Made by a program: the position numbers and the translations under genes. From Methanomicrobiales archaeon (GTDB taxonomy: Archaea > Halobacteriota > Methanomicrobia > Methanomicrobiales > Methanospirillaceae), in the NCBI GenBank assembly GCA_012520015.1, contig JAAYPD010000245.1, positions 1 to 5,744 on the forward strand: 5,744 bases of DNA. Reading direction: 5' to 3'. The notes beneath the pieces are model-generated. The model ran no database searches and had not been told where the DNA came from. It saw nothing but the letters and a program-made list of their open reading frames with translations. This document shows positions 1 through 5,744 of this stretch, piece by piece (the first letter of the stretch is position 1; each line of letters opens with the position of its first letter).

Positions 1-826
1 CAGGCTTGTTGCCCGCCTGGTAGAAGGAAGGCACACAGACACCCTTCACAAGAGAGCACTGGCAAATGGAGATCGTCTGCCGGTTGCCATAGCCATAGGG
101 ATGCATCCTCTGGTCCTTTTTGCAAGCTGCAGCAGGGTGCCTGAGAGTATGGAACTGCCATTTGCCGCCGAGCTTTTTGGCGGAGAGATGCCGGTATATA
201 CACTCCCGAATGGGGTCCGGGTTCCTGATGCCGAGATAGTACTTGAAGGATATATAGGGAGTGAAACGGCTGTGGAAGGGCCATATGTTGATATTACACG
301 GACATATGATCCAGAACGGATTCAGCCGGTCATCGAACTAACCGGGATGTACACAAAACCTGACTTTATATATCATGGCCTGATAAATGCCGGGGACGAA
401 CACAAGCTGCTGATGGGAGCTCCATATGAACCACTAATTTATAAGACAGTTGCCGGGGTGACAGGTGTTACCGATGTTGTCCTCACCAGGGGCGGCTGCG
501 GGTACCTTCATGGAGTGGTCCAGATAAAAAAGCGGACCGAGGGTGACGGAAAAAATGCCATCATGGCCGCTTTTGCAGCACATACCTCGCTTAAACATGT
601 GGTAATTGTTGATGGAGATATAAACCCCGGAGATCCGTCAGATGTGGAGTTTGCCATAGCTACCCGTGTGCGTGCAGACAGGGACATCCTTATCATTCCC
701 GGAGTCAGGGGCTCATCTCTTGATCCGTCAAGGATTGGAGACGGGCTTAATGTCAAGATGGGTATCGACGCAACCATGGAACTTGGAAAAGAACATGAGT
801 TTGCAAAAGCTGTCTGGGAGGACTAA
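1..826 (+). CDS. ubiD: UbiD-family decarboxylase, probably anhydromevalonate phosphate decarboxylase (5' partial)
   Basis: The frame is open from base 2 to the TAA at 824-826, giving 274 residues. The start lies left of the window; family members are usually about 400-500 residues, so roughly the first third is missing. Family hallmarks, numbered from the first visible codon, are PVAIAIGMHPLVLFA (about 28-42), VPDAEIVLEGYI with its conserved acidic pair (74-85; Glu codons at 233 and 245), EGPYVD (92-97), a VIVDGDINPGDPSDVEFAIATR-type segment (about 201-222) and KMGIDAT near the C-terminus. UbiD enzymes are cytoplasmic decarboxylases that use prenylated FMN supplied by UbiX. In archaea the homologue next to aconitase X decarboxylates trans-anhydromevalonate 5-phosphate to isopentenyl phosphate, in the modified mevalonate pathway. 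The adjoining aconitase-X gene makes this role more likely than quinone synthesis, but the substrate is inferred from context. Membership of the UbiD family is near certain. No frameshift or internal stop is seen. Confidence 0.93.
   Translation, partial: RLVARLVEGRHTDTLHKRALANGDRLPVAIAIGMHPLVLFASCSRVPESMELPFAAELFGGEMPVYTLPNGVRVPDAEIVLEGYIGSETAVEGPYVDITRTYDPERIQPVIELTGMYTKPDFIYHGLINAGDEHKLLMGAPYEPLIYKTVAGVTGVTDVVLTRGGCGYLHGVVQIKKRTEGDGKNAIMAAFAAHTSLKHVVIVDGDINPGDPSDVEFAIATRVRADRDILIIPGVRGSSLDPSRIGDGLNVKMGIDATMELGKEHEFAKAVWED
816..822 (+). promoter_or_regulatory. Ribosome binding site for the aconitase-X gene, inside the end of ubiD
   Basis: GGGAGGA matches the archaeal anti-Shine-Dalgarno core very well and ends 9 bases before the ATG at 832. 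It lies within the final Trp-Glu-Asp codons of the upstream decarboxylase gene, whose stop is only 5 bases before that ATG. This fixes the start of the second gene and suggests that the two genes share a transcript and are translationally coupled. It is the only strong Shine-Dalgarno sequence at a gene start in the window. Confidence 0.8.
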
Positions 827-831
827 AAAGA

Positions 832-2004
832 ATGCACCTTACAGCAGAAGAGGAATCCATTCTCAACGGTGAACAGGGGGAGACAAAACAGCAGCTCATG
901 GAGATCCTGACCGGTATCGGAAAGGTATTTGGTGCTGAAGAGATGGTGCCTGTCAGGAGTGCCCAGGTCTCCGGGGCCTCGTACAAGACCATCGGTGAAT
1001 GGGGCCTTAAATGGCTTGCAAGCCTTGATGCCCATGCCACTGTTCCGGCGGTATTAAACCCGGTTGGCATGGACCGTATCAGGTGGGAAGAGATGGGCAT
1101 TGATCCAGTCTTTGCAAAAAAACAGCTTGAGGTGATCTCTGCATATGATCGCCTTGGAATCAGGCTTGAATGTACATGCACCCCCTATTACCTGAATATC
1201 ACCGAGTACGGGGACCACCTGGCCTGGTCAGAATCATCAGCGGTCAGTTATGCAAACTCTGTCATAGGAGCCAGAACAAACCGGGAAGGAGGGCCTTCTG
1301 CACTTGCCGCTGCAATAATCGGGAAGACACCAAAATATGGCCTTCACCTGGTTGAGAATCGTAAACCCGGGGTTCATATCCGGGTGGAAGGTGAGCCAAA
1401 AGGCGCTGATGCTGCATGGTACGGAGCACTTGGGTACCTGGCCGGTAAGATCAGTGGTAACAGGATACCAGTTTTTTCCGGGATAAGGCCAGGCAGGGAT
1501 CAGCTTAAAAATCTTGGTGCTGCAATGGCTGCAACAGGAGCTGTCGCACTCTACCATGTGAAAGAAATAACTCCCGAAGCCAGGATCTTCTCATACAGCA
1601 CCGAAGGTCTTGAAGATGTGATAATTAATGCAGATGAGGTGGCATCTCTTTTTACAGGAGAACAGGCAGATGCCGTGGCTATTGGCTGTCCTCACTGTTC
1701 TCCTGACGAGCTCATGGCCATATCAGATCTTCTGGAAGGGTGCAGGGTTACTATGCCGGTCTATATCTTTGCCTCGAGGGATGTCATAGACCGTGAGGCC
1801 GGATATGTCAGAAAGATTGAGAGTTCCGGAGCAAGGGTATATGCCGATACCTGCATGGTTGTTTCACCAGCACTTGAGCGGTACGACCGGATCATGGTTA
1901 ACAGTGGAAAAGCACTTGCCTATGTCCCTACGATGTGTGGAGCAGGGGCTGTAATCGGGTCAACGAAAGAGTGTATTAAGATGGCCACCGCCCCGCGACC
2001 ATGA
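832..2004 (+). CDS. acnX: Aconitase X (DUF521) protein, probable phosphomevalonate dehydratase large subunit
   Basis: This complete 390-residue protein matches the usual length of the aconitase-X catalytic subunit. The family appears from near the N-terminus: EEESILNGEQGETKQQLMEI (about 6-25), a V-P-V-x-S-A-Q-x-S-G-A-S-Y segment (39-51), ECTCTPYY (113-120), GARTNREGGPSALAAAIIGKTP (about 146-167), GCPHCSPDEL (285-294) and a C-terminal VPTMCGAGAVIGSTKECI segment (365-382). Cysteines 114, 116, 286, 289, 341 and 369 sit in or near conserved motifs and are candidate iron-sulfur cluster ligands; I cannot assign the exact set. In archaea this protein pairs with a small DUF126 subunit to dehydrate mevalonate 5-phosphate to trans-anhydromevalonate 5-phosphate, which a UbiD-type enzyme then decarboxylates. 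The UbiD gene directly upstream supports that role. No small-subunit gene follows, so its partner must be upstream or elsewhere. An alternative family activity is hydroxyproline dehydratase, which is less likely in this context. The start is set by the GGGAGGA at 816. Confidence 0.9.
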   Translation: MHLTAEEESILNGEQGETKQQLMEILTGIGKVFGAEEMVPVRSAQVSGASYKTIGEWGLKWLASLDAHATVPAVLNPVGMDRIRWEEMGIDPVFAKKQLEVISAYDRLGIRLECTCTPYYLNITEYGDHLAWSESSAVSYANSVIGARTNREGGPSALAAAIIGKTPKYGLHLVENRKPGVHIRVEGEPKGADAAWYGALGYLAGKISGNRIPVFSGIRPGRDQLKNLGAAMAATGAVALYHVKEITPEARIFSYSTEGLEDVIINADEVASLFTGEQADAVAIGCPHCSPDELMAISDLLEGCRVTMPVYIFASRDVIDREAGYVRKIESSGARVYADTCMVVSPALERYDRIMVNSGKALAYVPTMCGAGAVIGSTKECIKMATAPRP

Positions 2005-2007
2005 TGG

Positions 2008-2015
2008 TTTATGAA
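2008..2015 (+). promoter_or_regulatory. Weak candidate TATA box for the J-domain gene
   Basis: TTTATGAA just after the aconitase-X stop is the most AT-rich TATA-like stretch in the 59-base gap (2005-2063). It would place a transcription start near 2035-2040 and leave a leader of about 25 bases before the ATG at 2064. The match to the archaeal box A consensus is only fair and no BRE was convincing. Readthrough from the upstream gene is equally possible. The rest of the gap shows no terminator-like T-tract. Confidence 0.22.
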
Positions 2016-2063
2016 TAGCAGGACAAGTTTAACGTAGTAGAACCCTGATACTGAGAGTTACTG

Positions 2064-2945
2064 ATGCCTGATCCCGGGGAATCATATTACGAGATTTTGA
2101 ATGTCGATCGGGATGCCTCTTCCGAAGAGATTACGGCATCGTATAGAAAGCTGGCCAAAATTCTGCATCCTGATGTATGTAAAAGTCCGGAGGCCGGGGA
2201 GCTCTTTAAGGTCGTCAACGAGGCATACCAGGTCTTAAAAGATGAAAAAAAGCGGGAAGCATATGATCTCTCCCTGCTTGAGGCAGAGGGATCCGAATAC
2301 GGGCGTTATTACAGCGGGGGAAGGCGGTACAGGGATCCGCGAACATGGTATTATGCCCATATTCACCAGTCCTACAAGCCGCCACGTCCATCCCCGGAGC
2401 AGATGAGACCAAAAACCAGGGCATCATCCATCCCCCGGATCCTCCAGGTCGCTCTATTTTATGCAACCCTGCTTATGGCGATCATTATCCTGGTCCAGCT
2501 CTTCCTTCTTCCATGGATGAACGGGATGGCAGCCGCGGAAGCAAGAGTCTTGTTTAAAAAAGGAAACCGGTGGATGAGTGAAGAGGAGTTCCTTAAAGCA
2601 ATAGAGAGTTATGAAGGTTCAGTCTCCAGGCTTCCAGGTTTTTCTGATGGATGGCGGGCCAAGGGCATTGCAGAGGTAAAAAAAGCAGATGAACTGGCAG
2701 CAAAAGGCTTTGCAACACAGGCTGAAACATATTACCAGTCAGCGGTACGATCATTAAATAAGGCATACCAGTCTTTTCCTGATGATGCCCAGGTTTTGTC
2801 AGGTCTTGGAAGATCCCTGCATGCCCTTGGAAAAACAGAAGAATCAGCTCCATATCTTAAGAGATCATTAGGAATAAATCCAGGGGATGCCAGTGTTCAG
2901 GCTATTCCTGATGATGGTCTTTTGAAAAGCAATATGAAAGGATGA
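2064..2945 (+). CDS. Membrane-anchored J-domain protein with C-terminal TPR repeats
   Basis: The 293-residue protein has three parts. Residues 8-70 form a J domain: YYEILNVDRDASSEEITASY at the start, the diagnostic HPD at 35-37 that stimulates DnaK/Hsp70 ATPase, and a FKVVNEAYQVLKDEKKREAYD-type helix III/IV. Residues 71-125 are a Tyr/Arg/Pro-rich linker without the Gly/Phe region and zinc-finger cysteines of true DnaJ. Residues 126-150 are a strongly hydrophobic transmembrane helix preceded by basic residues (RPKTR, PR), which predicts the J domain in the cytoplasm. After it, 159-192 and 241-274 look like TPR units, with a less regular helical pair between (about 195-240). If there is one membrane pass, the TPR part is outside the cell. 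The client or role is unknown; this is a specialised co-chaperone, not general DnaJ. An in-frame TGA at 2052 leaves ATG 2064 as the only reasonable start. The ribosome binding site is weak (GAGAG at 2053-2057). Confidence 0.88.
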   Translation: MPDPGESYYEILNVDRDASSEEITASYRKLAKILHPDVCKSPEAGELFKVVNEAYQVLKDEKKREAYDLSLLEAEGSEYGRYYSGGRRYRDPRTWYYAHIHQSYKPPRPSPEQMRPKTRASSIPRILQVALFYATLLMAIIILVQLFLLPWMNGMAAAEARVLFKKGNRWMSEEEFLKAIESYEGSVSRLPGFSDGWRAKGIAEVKKADELAAKGFATQAETYYQSAVRSLNKAYQSFPDDAQVLSGLGRSLHALGKTEESAPYLKRSLGINPGDASVQAIPDDGLLKSNMKG

Positions 2946-2958
2946 AGACACCTTCATC
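2941..2958 (+). repeat. Small inverted repeat (hairpin) over the J-protein stop codon
   Basis: GATGAAG (2941-2947) and CTTCATC (2952-2958) are perfect reverse complements separated by the loop ACAC. The left arm contains the TGA stop at 2943-2945. No T-tract follows, so it is not a typical terminator. It directly abuts the AT-rich repeat in front of the polymerase gene and could be an operator half-site pair, an mRNA processing site or chance. A 7-base perfect stem is not strong evidence by itself. Confidence 0.35.
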
Positions 2959-2992
2959 ATAAAATCATCAAAGAAACTCATAAAATTCATCA
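2957..2992 (+). repeat. Imperfect tandem direct repeat in front of the DP2 gene
   Basis: TCATAAAATCATCA (2957-2970) recurs as TCATAAAATTCATCA (2978-2992), identical except for one inserted T. The copies start 21 bases apart, about two helical turns, and the second runs into the A of the DP2 start codon. The first copy coincides with the best TATA-like element. This arrangement could come from a short duplication or form a regulatory site on one DNA face. The stretch is AT-rich, so chance similarity is possible. Confidence 0.5.
2959..2965 (+). promoter_or_regulatory. Candidate TATA box for DP2, suggesting a leaderless mRNA
   Basis: ATAAAAT lies 27-33 bases before the ATG at 2992. That is about the usual distance from an archaeal TATA box to the transcription start, so transcription would begin at or within a few bases of the ATG. 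No Shine-Dalgarno sequence occurs in 2971-2991, which agrees with a leaderless message. No clear purine-rich BRE precedes it. The call rests on spacing and AT-richness only. Confidence 0.38.
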
Positions 2993-5744
2993 TGGCAGAG
3001 ATATCACCCCGGATGCAGGATTACTATAACCAGCTCAATACTGGCCTTGCACAGGCGATGGCGGTCGCACAGGAGGCAAGAAAACGCGGCCTCGACCCTG
3101 AGACGGTCGTGGAGATACCTATAGCAAATGACCTGGCTGACCGGGTAGAGGCACAGGTGGGTATTCCTGGTGTTGCCAGGATGATCCGTGAACTTGAAGC
3201 GGTCATGTCCCGTGAAGAAGCCTCACTTCATGTCGGCGATTATTTTGCAGAAAAAAAGTTTGGAGAGACGACAAAAGAGGAGATACTGGATCATGCAATA
3301 CGGACCGCCATGGCCCTTCTGACTGAAGGAGTCGTCTCCGCACCTATCGAGGGGATAGCCAAGGTAGCGGTAAAGAAGAATGATGACGGATCTGAATACC
3401 TTGCCATCTATTATGCAGGCCCCATCCGGAGTGCAGGAGGAACGGCCCAGGCCCTGTCTGTTCTTGTAGGTGATTATGTCCGAAGAATCCTTGGGATGTC
3501 AAGATATATACCGAGGGAAGAGGAGATTGAACGGTACATCGAAGAGATAAGGCAGTATAACTCTATCATGAGCCTGCAGTATCTTCCATCTGAATCAGAG
3601 ATCCGACTTATCATCAGCAACTGTCCGGTATGCATCGATGGGGAACCGACTGAGAAGGAAGAGGTGTCGGGGTACAGGAATCTTGAACGTGTCGAGACCA
3701 ACACGGTCAGGGGAGGAATGGCACTTGTCATCGCTGAAGGTCTTGCATTAAAAGCACCAAAGGTTCTCAAGAACGTTAAAAAGATGAAGATGGACGGCTG
3801 GGACTGGCTTTCAGAGATGATCCAGGCCACCGCGGGAAGTTCTTCATCGGAAGAGAAGGAAGCCGGCATTCAACCGAAAGATAAGTTTCTCAGAGACTTA
3901 ATCGGAGGAAGGCCAGTATTTTCTTACCCCATGCGTGAAGGAGGATTCAGGCTGGTATATGGCCGTTCCCGTAATACCGGTCTTGCAGCCGCAGGGCTCA
4001 ATCCTGCAACCCTCCATATTCTTGGGGACTTTCTTGCCGTCGGAACCCAGATGAAGATAGAGCGGCCCGGAAAGGCAGCAGGGATCTCACCGGTTGACAG
4101 TATCCAGGGGCCGACGGTCAGGCTTATCAATGGAGACGTGGTCAGGGTTCATGATACAAAACATGCACGGGAACTCTCACCACAGGTCAGTTATATCATT
4201 GACGTCGGTGAAATCCTCATAAGTTATGGCGAGTTCATGGAAAATAACCATGTACTTGTCCCTTCTGCCTACTGTGAGTCCTGGTGGCGACTTGAAGGCG
4301 GGACCAAAACTCCTGCAGATGAGATGGAAGCCATCGCACAGTGCAGAGCCGGATTGTTCCTACACCCTGATTTTATTTACCTCTGGGATGATCTAAGCCC
4401 TGCCGAGATTAGATGTCTTGCAGATTACATTCATGGGAATGGAGAACTTACAGATGAGACCCTGGTTCTCCCGCATGATCCAGTGATAAAGGAATACCTG
4501 GAAAGGGCACTGATCGAACACCGGGTCAGGGGCGAGACCATCCTCATCTCTCCCTGCCAGATAATACTTTTATGTCTTGGACTTGACAAGTCTCTCTCTT
4601 TTCTGGATACCTGGGAGAAGGATCTCCCTGAAACTACCCTGGACCTTGTGCAGCATCTTTCCGGGATGAAGATGAGATCCAAGGCAGGAACCAGGATAGG
4701 GGGAAGAATGGGAAGACCTGGAAAGTCAAAGCCCAGGGAGATGAAACCCGCCCCGCATCTCCTTTTTCCGGTGGGAGAGGCAGGTGGCTCAAGGAGATCG
4801 GTCCAGGAGGCGACAAAGTTCACCTACCAGGCCAATACTGAAGGAGGAAATCTTCAGCTTGAGATGGGTGTGAGGCGATGCCCGGCCTGCGGGACTGAAA
4901 CATACATGAACCGGTGCTCATGCGGGAGCCATACAGAACCTGTTTTGTCCTGTCTGCGATGTGGCATTGAAGTCCAGGGGCAGGTGTGCCCCCAGTGCGG
5001 TATGGAACCGGCATCGGTCAGGCAATATTCGGTCAATATCAAACAGATGTTTTCGCAGGCGCTGACTGACCTTGGGATGCGGGACAGGGATGTCGACCTC
5101 GTAAAAGGAGTTAAAGGTCTTGTATCCAGGAATAAACCTGTTGAACCTATTGAAAAGGGGATCATCAGGTCTGCAAACAATCTCTTTGTCTTCAAGGACG
5201 GGACGGTCAGGTTTGATATAATTGACATGCCCCTCACTCATATAAGACCCAGGGAGATCGGTGTTCCGGTTGAAAGGCTTAGGGAACTTGGGTACACACA
5301 GGATATCTACGGGATTTCCCTGCAAAGCCCGGACCAGATCCTGGAACTCCCGCCACAGGATATCCTGGTCCCTGAGGGGTGTGGCGACTATCTCTTCTCC
5401 TGCACCAGGTTTATCGATACTTTACTTGAAAAGGTCTATGGTCTTCCTCCTTTTTATAATCTTGAAGACCGGAGCGATCTCGTGGGTCACCTGGTCATCG
5501 GGCTTGCTCCACATACCAGTGCAGGGGTCCTTGCCAGGATTGTAGGATTTTCAAAGGCGAATGTTGGGTATGGTCACCCGTTCTTCCATGCGGCCAAGCG
5601 GAGGAACTGTTTTCATGGAGATACCCTGATCGAGGTCTATGAAGGCGGGATATTAAAAGAGGTTCCGGTAAGGAAGTTTGTGCTGGAACAGATGGATCTC
5701 TCACAGGCAGGAGTTGACAGGATCGGGACATTTTATTCTGATCC
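2992..5744 (+). CDS. polC: DNA polymerase D large subunit DP2, intein-interrupted (3' partial)
   Basis: The frame is open from ATG 2992 to the right edge: 917 codons, of which 872 are polymerase and 45 are intein. DP2 is the catalytic subunit of archaeal replicative polymerase D and works with the DP1 proofreading exonuclease. Landmarks are an N-terminal helical region starting MAEISPRMQDYYNQL, YYAGPIRSAGGTAQA (140-154), VETNTVRGGMALVIAEG (about 233-249), GGRPVFSYP and GGFRLVYGRSRNTG (305-330, double-psi-barrel region), a basic G-R-M-G-R-P-G-K segment (571-578), two zinc-binding clusters (C630, C633, C642, C644 and C654, C657, C666, C669), and HTSAGVLARI through GYGHPFFHAAKRRN ending at residue 872. 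In other archaea CDGDED follows, carrying the catalytic aspartates; here an intein begins instead. No ATG, GTG or TTG lies between the upstream in-frame TGA (2935) and ATG 2992, and the N-terminus aligns with the family, so this start is firm. No ribosome binding site is seen. The end is cut by the window, not by a mutation. Confidence 0.96.
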   Translation, partial: MAEISPRMQDYYNQLNTGLAQAMAVAQEARKRGLDPETVVEIPIANDLADRVEAQVGIPGVARMIRELEAVMSREEASLHVGDYFAEKKFGETTKEEILDHAIRTAMALLTEGVVSAPIEGIAKVAVKKNDDGSEYLAIYYAGPIRSAGGTAQALSVLVGDYVRRILGMSRYIPREEEIERYIEEIRQYNSIMSLQYLPSESEIRLIISNCPVCIDGEPTEKEEVSGYRNLERVETNTVRGGMALVIAEGLALKAPKVLKNVKKMKMDGWDWLSEMIQATAGSSSSEEKEAGIQPKDKFLRDLIGGRPVFSYPMREGGFRLVYGRSRNTGLAAAGLNPATLHILGDFLAVGTQMKIERPGKAAGISPVDSIQGPTVRLINGDVVRVHDTKHARELSPQVSYIIDVGEILISYGEFMENNHVLVPSAYCESWWRLEGGTKTPADEMEAIAQCRAGLFLHPDFIYLWDDLSPAEIRCLADYIHGNGELTDETLVLPHDPVIKEYLERALIEHRVRGETILISPCQIILLCLGLDKSLSFLDTWEKDLPETTLDLVQHLSGMKMRSKAGTRIGGRMGRPGKSKPREMKPAPHLLFPVGEAGGSRRSVQEATKFTYQANTEGGNLQLEMGVRRCPACGTETYMNRCSCGSHTEPVLSCLRCGIEVQGQVCPQCGMEPASVRQYSVNIKQMFSQALTDLGMRDRDVDLVKGVKGLVSRNKPVEPIEKGIIRSANNLFVFKDGTVRFDIIDMPLTHIRPREIGVPVERLRELGYTQDIYGISLQSPDQILELPPQDILVPEGCGDYLFSCTRFIDTLLEKVYGLPPFYNLEDRSDLVGHLVIGLAPHTSAGVLARIVGFSKANVGYGHPFFHAAKRRNCFHGDTLIEVYEGGILKEVPVRKFVLEQMDLSQAGVDRIGTFYSD
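5608..5744 (+). mobile_element. N-terminal part of an intein in DP2 (3' partial)
   Basis: Directly after the conserved AAKRRN of DP2 (Asn codon at 5605), the frame continues with Cys 873 and C-F-H-G-D-T-L-I-E-V, a textbook intein block A: nucleophilic Cys1, then G-D-T and a beta strand. A Val/Lys-rich strand with EVPVRKFV follows. Only 45 residues are visible, so the block B Thr-x-x-His motif, any LAGLIDADG homing endonuclease, the terminal His-Asn and the Cys+1 of the C-extein are all out of view. The position is the known pol-II intein insertion site, occupied in some Pyrococcus and methanogen DP2 genes, just before the Cys-Asp-Gly-Asp catalytic motif. Splicing would join Asn872 to that Cys. 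Whether the element is mobile, mini or degenerate cannot be judged here. Confidence 0.9.

Noticed and set aside
753..1181. A - strand open frame across the ubiD/aconitase-X junction
   Set aside because: It covers conserved parts of both + strand genes and has no family signature or credible ribosome site.
2221..2771. The 11-base word AGGCATACCAG occurring at 2221 and 2761 within the J-protein gene
   Set aside because: Both copies encode Ala-Tyr-Gln in helices of different domains, and the flanking bases do not extend the match; it is probably coincidence.
2064..2945. Annotation of the J protein as canonical DnaJ (Hsp40)
   Set aside because: It has the J domain, but no Gly/Phe region, no zinc-finger cysteines and no substrate-binding domain; it has a membrane helix and TPR units instead.
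2941..2965. The hairpin at the J-protein stop as a transcription terminator
   Set aside because: There is no T-tract after it on the + strand, and archaeal termination relies mainly on T-rich stretches.
3474..3869. Long open frames on the - strand inside the DP2 gene (also at 4431-4823 and 4854-5325)
   Set aside because: They lie wholly opposite a strongly conserved polymerase frame, show no recognisable domain, and are rich in Ser, Pro and Arg as expected for an antisense reading of this coding sequence.
5599..5744. Apparent loss of the catalytic aspartates, or a frameshift at the end of DP2
   Set aside because: The frame stays open and the new sequence is a clear intein start at a known insertion site, so the missing motif is expected beyond the window.

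Overview
The window reads as a stretch of a methanogenic euryarchaeal chromosome. The evidence is an archaeal family D DNA polymerase large subunit, a UbiD/aconitase-X gene pair of the archaeal modified mevalonate type, an archaeal style of gene spacing, and an apparently leaderless start. A Methanomicrobiales genome, for example Methanospirillum-like, is my best guess. That guess rests on recalled protein similarity and was not tested by any search. All genes lie on the + strand and the region is densely coding; the longest gap is about 59 bases.

Layout: (1) positions 1-826 hold the C-terminal two thirds of a UbiD-family decarboxylase, cut by the left edge. (2) A strong Shine-Dalgarno sequence inside its last codons leads, after a 5-base gap, into a complete aconitase-X gene (832-2004). 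Together these fit anhydromevalonate phosphate decarboxylase and the large subunit of phosphomevalonate dehydratase, two successive steps in making isopentenyl phosphate for archaeal membrane lipids. The dehydratase small subunit is not downstream. (3) A membrane-anchored J-domain protein with a TPR tail follows (2064-2945); it is not a canonical DnaJ. (4) A 46-base AT-rich spacer carries a hairpin, an imperfect direct repeat and a possible TATA box. (5) The DP2 gene (2992 to the right edge) encodes the catalytic subunit of replicative DNA polymerase D.

The most notable feature is at the right end. The DP2 reading frame reaches the invariant active-site motif, which normally reads Asn-Cys-Asp-Gly-Asp. 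Immediately after the Asn it switches to a typical intein N-terminus (C-F-H-G-D-T-L-I-E-V). An intein therefore begins at base 5608 and runs out of the window. It splits the polymerase active site, so the catalytic aspartates must lie beyond the window and the polymerase should be inactive until protein splicing occurs.

The three gene blocks (lipid precursor synthesis, J-domain protein, replication polymerase) have no obvious shared function. The first two genes look translationally coupled. The J-protein and polymerase genes each have a plausible but weak promoter of their own. I saw no RNA genes, CRISPR arrays or insertion sequences, and no believable genes on the - strand.
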